A stretch of 64,000 bases of DNA from Phragmites australis. Lineage: Eukaryota > Streptophyta > Magnoliopsida > Poales > Poaceae. Below the pieces are notes generated by a model. The model saw nothing but the letters and a program-made list of their open reading frames with translations. It had not been told where the DNA came from and ran no database searches. Shown in pieces: positions 25,032 to 38,700 of this stretch. Position numbers and translations under genes: made by a program. The DNA lies in assembly GCF_958298935.1 (NCBI RefSeq), contig NC_084922.1:48019458-48083457 (forward strand), read 5' to 3'. How positions within the stretch are numbered: position 1 is the first letter of the stretch; every line of letters begins with the position of its first letter.

Positions 25032-27800
25032 TATAACACCTAATTTTCACTTTTTATAAAATAATAATAATTTGAATTTTTTTTAGAATTAGGTGTTCTT
25101 CCTTATCTCGAAACCTTAGGGAAAAAATTATTTTTTAAGTTAAGTAATTAATGTAGGTTATATTAAAGTATGTTCCATTCATGCTGGAATAGATGCATTA
25201 GGGATTTTATTGTGTGAAAAAAAGTTTTTAAAACCTCGAGGCGTGTCATTTGAAGTTTGGAAAAAAATTGAAAATATTTCATAAAAAGAAAATATATTTT
25301 CTCTTACATGGGTTGATTTCCCTTTTTCTTACTCCTTATTCTCTCTTTCTCCCGAGCAGCCCATCCTTCCTTTATCCCGGGTCGAGCCCGTGCTCCCTCC
25401 TTCATTCACCCTGCCCCCGCTTGGGCCAACCAAAGGCTAGGCCCAGCTGTCGTTCCTTGCCACCCTTTGTTGGCCCCGGGCGAGAAGCCACCTCCTTCTC
25501 CCTCTGTCTCATGGGGCCCACGCCATCTTCCTCCTCTGACCCGTGCCACACTGCTCGAGTCCGAGTCGATCACTCCAGCTGCCACTACCTCTCCTCGAGC
25601 CAGTATCCTTACCGAACTCCGCCCTTATCCGAACGCTTGCGCTCATCCCTGCCTATATAAAGGTCCGCACCCCCCTCTCTTTTCCATCTATTTTCGCCCT
25701 ACACCGAGCCGCCGTCGCCATCTCCAATGTCGAGCTCAGCAAGCTCGCGTCGTCACCACTTCGTAGTCGCTCCGTCCTCACTGATCGGCTCTCTGACTTC
25801 ACAAGCTTGGGAGTAAGCTCATCAACCCCTCCTTGTCTCCCACCGACCGCCGGAAGACCTCCTTCGCCGCTCACCAACCTCCTCCGTCGCCCTACGTCGT
25901 CGCCAAGCCTTGGTGAGTCTCCCCATCATCCAAATCCGCCTTAAATGAGTTCGTCATGTGCCCCCCTCTCTGCTCCGCTGCTCACCATCATGATCCGTGC
26001 CCGGCGACGTGTTTTTATCAAGCTCCAGCAAAGTTCCGTCATGCCTGAGTGGCCACAACCGCTTAGGTCTTTGCCGTCGATTGGTGAACCTCGCTCATTT
26101 TCTCCTGTCCGTCTAATCTATCATGGATGGCCTAGATTAGAAACAAAATACCCCTTCTCTAACCCAATTCTGTGATGACATGTGGTCATTTTAATCCAGT
26201 TAGCCACCAGAGCAACGTCATCGCCCTCATTAGCCAATCACATCAGCAGTATCTACCTATGTGTCACACCACATTAGCAGCTTTTATCCAGTCAGCCTTT
26301 TGGATTTATTTTAATTTGAGAAAAATGGTAATTTTGAAAATAAGTACATGAACTTTTCTGTATTTAATAAAAAGCCCCCATCTTTTTATAGTTTAACCCC
26401 TAAACTTTTATTTATTTCCAAATAAGTCCCTTTGTTTTTACAAAAAGATCCTTGTTCTTTCCGTTTTATTCAAAAGAAGTCCTTTTCCTTTTCACATTCA
26501 ACCCTGAACTTATTTTCAGCGTAACTTTCTCGAATTAACTCTGATTTAGACGATTCTAGCGCTCACGTGTTCATAGCAATGTGTACAATCTTTTAGTAAC
26601 TTTTTCATAGATATTAGCTATTGATCGATGTACTTTCTTAGTTAGTTTAGTTGTATGCTTTTTCGGTGTGTTTCGAGACCAGACGAAGAGTAGTTCGAGA
26701 ATCTCCAGGACCAACTCTTTTAAGAGTCTGAGCAGCAAGTTAGAAGAGGCAAGTGCCCTTGAATATTTTGATCCTAGTTTTTTAAATACGTTCTTTATCT
26801 CAAACATGCATTCTGTTAATTATGAATCCTATTTACGTATAGTACATCGTTCCATATATTCTTTGTTGCCTTGTTGTTAGTAATAGTTTTGTTAGGTAGC
26901 TTATGCTCAACTTTGCATAAGAGTATGAATGGGTAGTCAGTTGAACATGACTAATAAACTATGCAACTATGAGGTTGGAAATCTGGTAATGGTATAGCAA
27001 CATGGAACCTTAGGCCTTGAGCAAAGTAGTGTTGATGATGATGATGGTTATGTTGTTGGATTAGTGTTGGCTCAAGTGACATAAGTAAGGCTTGGTCTAT
27101 TAATTAGTGGATTCCAGTTTTGTGCGTGCCAAATAGTAAGAGTGGATGTGTGAGGACGGTTAAGGCTAGAATCATTTGGTTAGTGGTATGAGATGTGTAA
27201 TGAAAGAGAAAGGTAAAAACTTGTAGGAAACTACAAAACACAAAAGGGGGCTTCTAGGTGGCGTAAAAATCACTTTGATGATAGTTAAACCTAGCGGGCG
27301 TGCATATACTGGAAAAAACTTTGTAACGGTCTTGTAGTGACTTTTCGGGCGGCACACAACTGGCATGTGTTAAGTGTTTCATGGGCATGGTAACAAGAAA
27401 AATCATGACTTACGAGGAAAACTGAACAACCTTTGCAGAGTGTAAAATCTGATATATCAACCTGGCTCATAGTTATGAGAGACTTGGATCCTCACATGAT
27501 TAGTTGGTTTGGTTTGGTTTGACTGGTTTGGGAACCTGATGTGGGATTCAGGTGGTTGGGAAATATGCATAGATGTTTTTAGGAGTTGAAAGTCTAGTGA
27601 TGAATCACATAGTTAAATATGATGCTTTTATAACTCTACGATATCATAGTTGGCGTTTATATAAATTTAACATGTTACAACTTGTTCCTATATTTAAACT
27701 TGTATGTCATTTATTTCTCACACTTACGAAGTACTATATGTACTCACATTTGCTATTTTCATCCAAATGTCCATCAAACACTGCTTAGACAATAAAAAAT
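25032..27800 (+). mobile_element. Second gypsy-type LTR-like sequence
   Basis: It begins near TATAACACCTAATTTT. A matching complement (AATTAGGTGTT) follows about 60 bp later, forming a small terminal hairpin. A TATA box (TATATAAAGG, about 25653) precedes a C-rich leader. Further downstream are blocks typical of grass gypsy LTRs, such as GAGGCAAGTGCCCTTGAATA (about 26747). Open frames inside are LTR sequence rather than genes. The right-hand boundary, set near 27800, is approximate. Confidence 0.45.
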
Positions 27801-28354
27801 AATCAAACTACTTCATTGATGTAGATGAAGACTTTTTGGCTGATGGATCCCTGTTTAATTGACTATGAAAGATGGAAGCTTTGTTGTATTTTGCTAGTGT
27901 GCTTTAGTTAAAGATTTTGAGGTTTTATATATATTTTTTGAAGAAGAAACAACATCTAGTTTTAAACAATAACCGTTTGATCAACCAAGTATAAAAGACA
28001 AATAATGAGATATTATATATATTATATATATATATATATTTTAAGAAGAAACAACATTTAATTTTACACGATAACCATTTGATCAACTTATATATATAAT
28101 AAAGATACTACAGATCTACATAATTAATAAATTATATAGAAGTATAAATATAGATGAGAGCATGCAACTGCTAGCTTACGCATAGCTTTTCAATATACAT
28201 ATATCCCGGTGCGGTGTCACACCGTATTACAGTACAGTACATTGCACAACAATACAATTTAGAATTCAGATAGACTGATTACTCACAGCTGTTCTTACTT
28301 GTTGCGCACCGCGCACTACTACTTTATTCTAGTTTCGTCCCTGAAGGAGACCAC
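27801..28354. repeat. Intergenic with a duplicated AT-rich 60-bp segment
   Basis: AAGAAGAAACAACAT followed by TAACCxTTTGATCAAC occurs at about 27941-27985 and again at about 28044-28090, separated by a TA microsatellite (about 28012-28040). The rest is the 3' flank of the minus-strand endopeptidase. Confidence 0.5.
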
Positions 28355-29594
<1,240 letters not shown>

Positions 29595-29701
29595 TTACTA
29601 CGACCTGTAGTGGTGATTCCCTTGCGAAGTGGGGTGCTCGAGCAAGATCACTCGACTTGGGAGTGTGAGCTGATGAGTTGGGGAGGACAAGGTAGGATGC
29701 G

Positions 29702-29709
29702 TATTTATA
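29702..29709 (-). promoter_or_regulatory. TATA box of the cysteine endopeptidase gene
   Basis: TATAAATA on the minus strand, about 138 bp upstream of the chosen ATG (29564). This would give a leader of roughly 100 bases. It is the only good TATA match in this interval. Confidence 0.6.
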
Positions 29710-29730
29710 GCGTGGAGTGGCGAGAGGAGC

Positions 29731-29780
29731 TTTACCTTTGCGGTGGCAAAGATTTGATTTGAATTGATGGCGGTAACAGA
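29731..29780 (-). promoter_or_regulatory. Possible gibberellin-response cluster (GARE-like TAACAGA plus Dof/pyrimidine motif)
   Basis: TAACAGA lies at 29774-29780 on the plus strand. GCAAAGGTAAAG lies at about 29730-29741 on the gene strand, giving AAAG Dof cores and the complementary CCTTT pyrimidine motif. Both sit 25-75 bp upstream of the TATA box. GARE and pyrimidine-box pairs control EP-B and amylase genes in cereal aleurone. The match here is short and functional use is inference. Confidence 0.35.
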
Positions 29781-29879
29781 AAGTAGGGGTAGATGGTGTC
29801 AGAATCTGCTCGGGAGTTGGGATCAGTGGCTGCGGCAGCAAGTTGCATGCTTCTGCTGGGCGCTTGGGCTGGCCATTGG

Positions 29880-30770
29880 GGCGTCGAAGATTCAGACCAT
29901 TTTTTATTTATATATTTTTATTTTCAAAATTTGGGAATATATACAATTGTTTTCAAAATTTGGAAATATATAAACTGGCGACATGTTTAAAAACCATAAA
30001 AATATCATGTTTTAATGCTCTTAAAATTCAAAACACTATCGCAATAATCAAGAAAAAATTCTGAAAAAAATTGTTGTGCAGAGGATGCTATCATCTAGCT
30101 CTTCAAAAAATTTCAGAAAAATTAAGATGAGAAAAAAAGATAAATATCATGGATGCTGAAATTTGTATTTTTTATTTCTTATTGTACCAATAATTGGTTG
30201 AGTTAAAAAAAATTGTAGTGCTATGCACTACAAAAAAAAATTTAGAATTTTTTCATGACTATTTCAATAGTGTTTTGAATTTTGAGTTTAAACTCGTGTT
30301 TCATCCATTGGGTGATAAGTTTATAAATAAAAATTGTTGTGTTCCAATGCTCATAAAAGTAAAAACACTATCAAAATAGCCATGAAAAATTCTAAAAAAA
30401 AATTATGGTGTAGATGATGCTATAATCTTAGAGGTCCAAAATATTTCAACTCAATCAATTACTTGTATACTGAGAAACAAAAAAAAACAAATGTCAGCAT
30501 CCTTGAATTTTCTCCTTTTTTAAATTCTCATCTTACAGGCTATATTGTTGTCTGATTTTTTTTAGAGCTAAATGATAGCATTCTCTACACAACATTTTTT
30601 TAGAATTTTTCATGATATTTCGATAATGTTTTGAATTTTAAGAGTATTGGAATGCAATATTTTTATGTTTTGTAAACCTATCACCCATTAGTATAGATTG
30701 TAAATTGAAAAACCAACACATATATTTGTAAATTTCAAAAATAAAAATATAGAAATAAAAAAATTCCAGT
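29880..30770. repeat. Array of alternating inverted AT-rich modules
   Basis: A module of about 110-130 bp includes AATGCTCTTAAAATTCAAAA, CACTATC...CATGAAAAATTCT and GATGCTAT. It occurs in direct orientation at about 29985-30100 and 30335-30435, and reverse-complemented at about 30230-30320 and 30555-30690. Flanking copies of TTTCAAAATTTGG...AATATAT lie near 29920-29975. The nested palindromes suggest a foldback DNA transposon. No coding sequence. Confidence 0.6.
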
Positions 30771-31539
30771 TCATTCGCGTCTACATGGGACTATGGGAGG
30801 ATCGTTCTGGTTCCTGGTGTGGTAGCCGGCCTGATCCATAGGTGTGCAATTTTATGGATGCTACATATTAGCCATGGTTAATGGCTGGCTGTGATGGCGG
30901 TCGAGAAGATCAAGTGAGGTGTTAATGGCAGCTGCGGAGGCCGAGGCGGTATTAACTTGATCGCGACAGCTATCTTGTTCGTCATGGTCTCTTCAAAATT
31001 TTCAGGAGCCTTCAAATAAGGAAAAATGATCTTGCCATGAGACAAGAGAACGGAGGATGCGATGAATCTGTACATAACATATTCGTGAAAAAGTTTACGT
31101 TTTTGCTGATTGTGCGGTGCTACCAACGACCAAGATTAACAAGAAAGCTTCGAGAATCAGGAGATTCAGGAGTACTGAAAGGGAAACGAACTTGTTAATC
31201 GCCGCTTTACCAATCACTATCAGTTTCAGGGGTTGGTCAGCAGAGGGTTCTCCTGCGGATCCCCAGCATGACGCTGATGCAGCTGGCGGGCTATTTTAGT
31301 TACAATCTCAAGCATGATAGCACCAACACAACGTAACATCCCCAAGCTGGCAGCCCAACAGCACAAACAGATCTACGATAGCAAAGGAACCCGCGCCAAC
31401 ATCAATATAAGGCCAGAGGCTTAGTACACGAATTCAGCTAGGAAAACAATGATGAGGTTGACTTTGTAAGCTTATTATGCGATCTTAAGATTAATCCTCG
31501 AAAATCCAAATCGAACTCCGCCAAGAAAAAAAGTCACAC
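30771..31539. other. Intergenic, no supported gene
   Basis: Unremarkable sequence between the inverted-module array and the LINE. Short open frames (up to 82 codons) show no recognisable domain. Confidence 0.4.
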
Positions 31540-34500
31540 AAACCGGCCTGCAGTTAAGAGCCAAAAATCCAAAAAAACTAACAAATGTCAAATGAAAGAG
31601 AAGTGACTTAGCTAAATTTTGGTTCATCAATGAAAGTGCTAGTGACTATTGTTTGGACTTCATCGTCTGGCTAGAAACGAAAAAAAAGAGGCAGAAGCTA
31701 GGCTCTTAAACTGCTTATCTAACGGTTTGAACCTAAATTGGCATTGCCTCCCCCATGGCTGGTCGGGTGGAACCCTATTTGGGATAAACACAACCTCTTT
31801 TGATATCGTCGAAATCTTGGATGGGGAATTTTCTATGAAATGACATCTCCAAAACAAGTAAGATGTGTTCGTTTGGGCGCTTATAGCGGTATACGGTCTA
31901 GCCCAAGCAGAACATAAAGTCAGTTTCTTAGAAGAGTTGGTTAATTTATGCCATGATAACTCAGACCTGGTTTTGATTGGTGGGGACTTCAACATCTTAA
32001 GGTTCAGTCAAGAGAAAAATAATGACAGGATCATGAATTGATGGCCTTTTTTGTTCAACGCAGTCATTAACAACTTGAACTAAAGAGAGATCGAGTTTTT
32101 AGGGAGAAGATATACCTAGTCAACAACCTCAACAATCCCACCTTTAAAAAAATTGATCGGATCCTAACGACTACAGAGTGGAAATTAAAATACCGGCTGA
32201 TAGCCGTCCAAGCCCTCGAGCATACTATACTTTCTGACCACACTCCTATCATGGTAGATACCGGAGATTTGACTACAAGTGGAGGTCAAAGAACTTTCAA
32301 GTTCGAGCTAGGTTGGCTTGCTTGTGAGGGGCTTACTGACCGGATTAAGGAATTATGGAACCGATCGTCTGGGGGACAAAATTCCGCACAAAGGTGGGAA
32401 AAAAAACAAAGCTTACTAAGGCGGCACCTTAAAGATGGCCCGCTCACACTAGTGTGTCATATACCAAAAGAAAGATGTCTTAGCGATAATTGACAAACTT
32501 GACAAAAAGTCAGAGCTTCGATGTCTAGCAGATAGTGAGATTACTATAAAGAACCAATCAAATGTGCCAACGTCAATGATATCCTCCAAAGAGACAATAA
32601 TACTCGCTATTTTCACATGATCGCAAATGACAAACATAGGAAACAACACATCTTCTACTTAGATCAAGAAGATGAAAAAATTGAGGGTCAACCCAACTTA
32701 AAATTATACATAACTAAATATTATAAGGAGTTATTTGGACCACATGTGAATAGTCATTTTTTCATGACAGAGTCAACGGATAGATGACATACTCAGGTGA
32801 CGGATGCTGAAAACAAAATTCTTACAACCCCTTTCTTTGAAAAGGAAGTAAGGAATGGAATATTCCAAATAGAAAGAAATAAAGCTCTGGACCCAGATGG
32901 CTTCCCGGTTGAGTTCTACCAGATAATTTGGGATATCATCAATATTGGTCTGATGGAAATGTTCCATAAATGTATTATAGGAATCTACCGATATATAGCC
33001 TAAATTTTGGAGTAATTACGCTCCTACCAAAAACAAAAGAATCTTGTCGCATCTAGCAGTTTAGACCTATCTGCCTGCTAAATGTCAAGTTTAAAGTTTT
33101 TACAAAGATGCTCACCAACCGTTTAAATAGTGTAAATAGTGTTACAGACAACATAATTCATCGCACACAAATGGCATTCATGAGTGAAAGAAATATCCTC
33201 GAAGGGGTGATCATTTTACTTGAGACATAACATGAACTCCATCGAAAAAAGATGAGCGGTGTAATCCTCAAAATTGACTTTGAGAAGGCATGCGACAAAG
33301 TAAATAGTCATTCCTGTTACACTCCCTATGGATGAAAGGTTTCTCACATAAATGGTGCCAATGGATAAAAAACATTATTTCCGAGGATAGCGTGGTAGTA
33401 AAAGTCAATGAAGAGATTGGTCATTACTTCCAAACAAAGAAAGGTCTACATCAAAGCAACCCGCTCTCTTTGATTCTGGTAAACATTATCATAGATATGT
33501 TAGCAGTTCTGATTGAGAGAGCCAAAAATGTATGACAAGTTGAAGAAGTGGTACCTCATTTGGTAGAAAGTGGGCTATCAATCCTTCAGTATGCCGATGA
33601 TACAATATTATTTATGGAGTATGACCTAGAAAAGGCCAAGAACATGAAGCTTTTACTTTGTGCTTTCGAGCTGCTTTTAGGTTAAAACTTTTATAAAAAT
33701 AATAGGTTTTACTTTGGGGCGGTGCAAGACAAGGCTGATCAATATGTTGATGTTTTCGGACGTGCAATGGGTGAGCTACCCCTACGGTATCTAGGAATCT
33801 CAATTCACATCGAAAACTAAGAAACTCAGGCTAGAAGGGAGTAGAGGAACAAATTGAAAAAAAAAACTAAGCAGTTGAAAGACCAAGTACTTATCTACGG
33901 GCGGCATATTGATACTACTATACTCAAATCTTAGTTATCTATCCACATATATGATGTCTTTCTTTCAAATACCATGCAAGGTTCTTAAAAAAGATCGATT
34001 ATTTTTTTTATCAAGATTCTATTAGCAAAGCGATAGTAAAAAGAAAAAATAAATACCACTTGACAAAATGAAAGTCCTATGTAAACCCAAAGACATAGAT
34101 GGATTAGGGATAAAGGACCTTTGACATCCAAAATATCTCTCTCTTATGTAAGTAATTGTACAAGTTACTAACTGAGGATTGGACATATCAAGAATTTCTT
34201 CCAAACAAATACATAGGGACAAAACCTCTTTCTTAAGTTGAAGGAAAACCAGATGACTTACACTTCTGAGCCAAACTTATGAAAATGAAAAGTATCATAT
34301 TTCGATATGATACTTTTAACATAAAAGGACAGATCTGAAATTACATTTTAGGAGCACACTTGGTTATGAAACTCTCCTCTGAGACTCCAATATCCTTCCT
34401 TATATAACATAGTGCGAAAGAAACAAGACTCGGTAACTAAGGCGATAAACTCATTCCCTGCAAATGTTTCATTCAGGCGGGACTTGAATGGCCCAAAATT

Positions 34501-35385
34501 AGTCACATGGAATGATTTGTCGGCTCGTCTCACCAACATCACATTGTCTGGGGGCCAAGATGAGTTTAAATTGAGCCTAGATAAATCTGGAAAATTCACA
34601 GTTAGCTCTGTGTATAGGCCTCTGTTGCAAGGTGATAAAACAATCCAGAATAGTAAAATATGAAAATTAAAGCTACCATTAAAAATAAAAATTATTGTGG
34701 TATTTACACAAAGGGGTTCTATGAACAAAGGATAACCTAAAAAAAGGCAATAGCTAAGAGATCAAAAGTGTTGCTTTTGTTACAAACCTGAGACGATTAA
34801 ACACCTCTTCTTTAATTACCGTTTCACACGTTCTACATGGTTAATAGTTCAGGTAGCATTAAATCTTTACCAACCGCGAAGTGTTCAAAATATATTTGGG
34901 AACTGACTTTGGGGTTTTAGTAAAAAATTGAAATGCTATATATTGATGGCGGCGGCAACCATATTTTGTTGGTCGCTATGGCTATATAGGAACGACATTG
35001 CCTTTAACAAGAGGAATTATGTTTCTCTTTTGCACGTTATTTTTACTTATACACACTAGCCCTGTTCGTGATCAGTACTACATCAACAGAAATACTACGA
35101 GTTGATTACTATAATATGTACATGATTGGAGCGAGCGGCTATGGTGCTCTTTACCCGGTTAGATGATAGTCTAGACTCCGCATCTAAACCTAAGTAGAAT
35201 AATTTTACCTAAGAAGATGTATTTCTATCTTGTTTGAAACTTATTTTATGTGTCTCATGTAATCTCTTGTTCCTTATATTTGGTTACGTGTATTATTGAA
35301 TCTCAATAATACGGAGGACGAGAGAACACTCTTCTACGATTATATTATTTTGATGTAATGATAAGAGTTAATAAAGCTTTAAAAA
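31540..35385 (+). mobile_element. Decayed L1-type LINE (ORF2: endonuclease, reverse transcriptase, zf-RVT)
   Basis: Conceptual translation across frameshifts and stops shows an apurinic-endonuclease start (LTNVK...DFIVWLETK, about 31577-31680), HGWSGGTLFG (31754-31785) and LIGGDFNIL (about 31974-32000). Reverse transcriptase follows with ALDPDGFPVEFYQ (32884-32922), a RPICLLN block (about 33064), ILKIDFEKACD (about 33265) and QTKKGLHQ-NPLS (about 33435-33475). LPLRYLGISI (about 33780) and a zf-RVT Cys/His region with CWSLWLYRNDIAFNK (about 34965-35010) come last. The 3' end is near an A-rich run at 35378-35385. ORF1 is missing, so the copy is 5'-truncated. Many stops make it non-autonomous. 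It inserted about 400 bp from the 3' end of the demethylase gene, in opposite orientation. Confidence 0.85.
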
Positions 35386-35782
35386 AACCAAAGGCCGACA
35401 AATTGTGTGGTTACCATAAACAAGAAATCAGCCAACACAAGGTTAATGCACAACGAAATAAGGCGGGGCAGAGACAGATGAGAATATATTATAGTTAACC
35501 ATGAACGTAGGTGCTACTGTGCCAAGAGCCAATGCATCAAACAGCAGAGGAGAGCATGGCTAACTATGATAATTAGTGAATGATAACCAAATTAGTGACA
35601 GGGGAGCACATTGATTGTGGCCCCAATGGAATCCGTTAAACAGAGATCAGTGCTAAACTAACTAGTAACTAATGAAACTGTGAGCAGAGACTACCAATCT
35701 ACCATGGGCTCTGGGTACCAATGGAATATACAACCTTTCTCCTGTTCCTTCCACAACTACTGTAAGTTACTGCTGCTTTGGC
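35386..35782. other. Gap between LINE end and demethylase stop codon
   Basis: Probable 3' untranslated region and terminator area of the minus-strand demethylase gene. No separate gene or repeat seen. Confidence 0.4.
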
Positions 35783-38700
35783 TCATTTCTTTGTTTTTGC
35801 CTTCTTGGCTAAATGACCTGTCTTGCGCTTGTGACGGCTGAAATCGGAGACAAACCTGAATGTCTGTTCACACCCTGGCTCGTGGCAAACGTAGGGCCTG
35901 TCTCCCGTATGGACCCTCATATGCTCTGTCCTTGCCCATGTCCACTTGAATGCCATATTGCAACCCTTCCATGAGCATTTCAGCGGACGGTCATCAGTGT
36001 GAACCTTACGGTGCTGCAGCAGATACTTGTGCGAGAAGAACTTCCTGCGACAGCCCTTCGCTGGACAGATATCACGCTTATGCAAAGACAGTTCCTGTTT
36101 TGTGCCAAAACTCATCGAACAGCCCTCAATATTGCATGTGTACTCTTCTTCATGCTTTGGAGAACTTGGGGCCCTTCTACTTTCTCTACTTTTCTTCATT
36201 TGCTTCTTTGCTTCTACTTTAGTCTTCTGCTTATGTACAGACAGCTGCTGTTTTGTGATTGAACTCTTAGAACATCCCTCGACATCAGATGGTTGTTCTT
36301 CTTCATCCTTTAGAACAGTTAGACTTGGAGAACTTCGCTTTTCTCCTCTAGTTTTCTTCGTTTGCTTCTTCGGGGCTACTTTAGTGTTCTGCCTTATCGA
36401 TCTTGCTCTCGAATGGCTAGCAGAATCATCATTATCCTCTTTAACCATTGACTTTGGACGGCTAGCTGGACCATTTTCCTCTTCTTCCATCTTTGATTTC
36501 AGCTTGTTTTTTCTATTGGCAATCCTAGAGCTACTACGGAGTACCATCCCAGCTGGTGATGGGGAGGAGTCTTCTGAAGCATCTTTTAATGCTTCGGAAT
36601 TGTCCTCTTCAGTATGTTTTGGCTTCTTGGTGTTTTCTTTCTCCACAGGTTCTTTCTCTCTCTTGCTTGTTTGTTCTACAACTGTTCTGCTACTACTCTT
36701 TCTTGTAGAGGCTTCTGCAGCACCTATAAATGACTTGGAATTGTCCTCTTCAGTATGTTTTGTCTTCTTGGTGTTTGGTTTCTCCACAGGTTCTTTCTCC
36801 CTCTTGCTTGTTTTTCCTTCAACTGCCCTGCTGCTACTCTTTCTTGTGGAGGCTGCCTCTCTACTTGAATTGTCAACTGCTTCAGCTTTGGGTTTCTGAT
36901 CAAGATGATATCCATCTGTTTCTTCTGGCTCGCGACTTTCAATCCTGTGTGCCAAGTAAGGATGGACCTGGTTTGACATCCATACTTTCCCGCACCACCG
37001 GCCAGCCAAGACCACTTTCTTCTGCCTGCCTTGTCTTCTGGCATAAGTCGTCAGCTTTACTGGTGAGTTATTGGGAGAATTGCAGCCAAATGCCTTATAG
37101 ATGACTCTGTTGTACGGCAATTGCTTATTGTATAAAGGAGACTTAGCAAGATTAGCACTATAGTAAAGGTTAATACCCAGTTTTACAGCCCAATCACTAT
37201 TTGTTAGTATTGCTTCCTCATCTCGCACAACTTCCTGTATCTTCTCCTTGTCCTCCATGCTGGCCTCTCTGAAATAAATGTCCTTCCAATCATACTCAAC
37301 TTCCATTTCTTCAGCCAACAATCTTGCTTCTGCTTCTATTTTGGGATATTCTGTACAAATCATAATAAATGAGTCATTTGAGGTTTTGCTAATGTTATTA
37401 ACAGTTGAAGCAATGAAAGTATGAACCTACTTATTCTCACTTTACCAATGTTGAAGGAAGTATAACGTGCTTTTGAATAAGAAAGGATGACAACTTAGAA
37501 CACCATGTTGGATGGCTCATGCATTAATGTATTCAAAGTGTCATTGCTCGGTCACGATGAACTCAGTCTTGAAGAGCACGTAGCAAGTGCTAAAAATAGT
37601 AGATAAAGAAGGAAATTATTGCATGACATTCAATGACGGCGACTAAGCAAGCCTAGGGACTGACCTGGATGACATAAAAGAACAATATGGGCACCGCCGA
37701 TAGTTTGAAGTTGCTTTTCAACCTCGATAGCATGTTCAAGACAAAATGCATGCATTCTTGATGAATCCTTATCAGATTTCACGATCGATGTAGCTAAGTT
37801 GTTCATCATAATTGTAGAGCTTCTGTTACCATCCATAGAGATTGTAGCACTGTTATGACTAGCATCATAATCTGTTACACAAAGTGGTTCCATTGAACTC
37901 TTGTTTGAGCTTGATGGTTCAGATTGAACCTTCTTTTGCATTGAGGAATACATATCTTTTGGTTGAAAACCTTCAGAAAGCACCATCTTAAGTTGATACT
38001 TATTTCTTGTGCGAACACCTATTGGTCCATTCAAGGTATTTGGGCATCCGATACACTGTGAGCTCTGGGAAGATGGCCGTTGTTGGCATTCTTTGCTACT
38101 TGAGGACACCTTTGTTCCATCGCAATCAACATTACTTGAACTACTTGTACTATTGGGTTGTGATTCAATCATGTTACTCAATAATTCATTGGAGTCATTA
38201 CAGACCTGAATTTTTTTGTTCAGAACATCTTCATCAGAATCTGATTGACCTCCATAAGCTGATGCCAAAAGATCAAGAGCAGAATTCCTATTCAGAGGTG
38301 CAGCATCAGAAATTATTTTGCTGCCATTCAGTTCAAAATCAGACCCTGCATGTTAATTAAAAATACATACCTTGCATCAGATTAAAATAATGATTTATGC
38401 CATGAACCAAAAGAAGCTAAGGTGGAATACCAATTGGAATACGGAATAAACTATAAATTCAAATAGAGCTACACAAGGAAAAATGAACATCCATGCTACA
38501 AACATCCACAAGCCCATGTGCCTCTCTATGCGTTTGGAATTGTCTACGATGAGCCCCTGGATGCATGCAGAAAGACTAATATCACAGGATTAGGAATCAA
38601 ACATAACAATGGCATCTTTATTCAGTTCCATGACAAGAAAAATGCAAGGAAATAACTCCAAAACTAAAACACCAAAGGTAAGCATAATCAAAATTCACCA

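Noticed and set aside
25250..25944. Plus-strand frames of 136, 99 and 133 codons
   Set aside because: Lie around the TATA box and leader of a gypsy-type LTR; overlapping, Pro/Ser-rich and unrecognisable.
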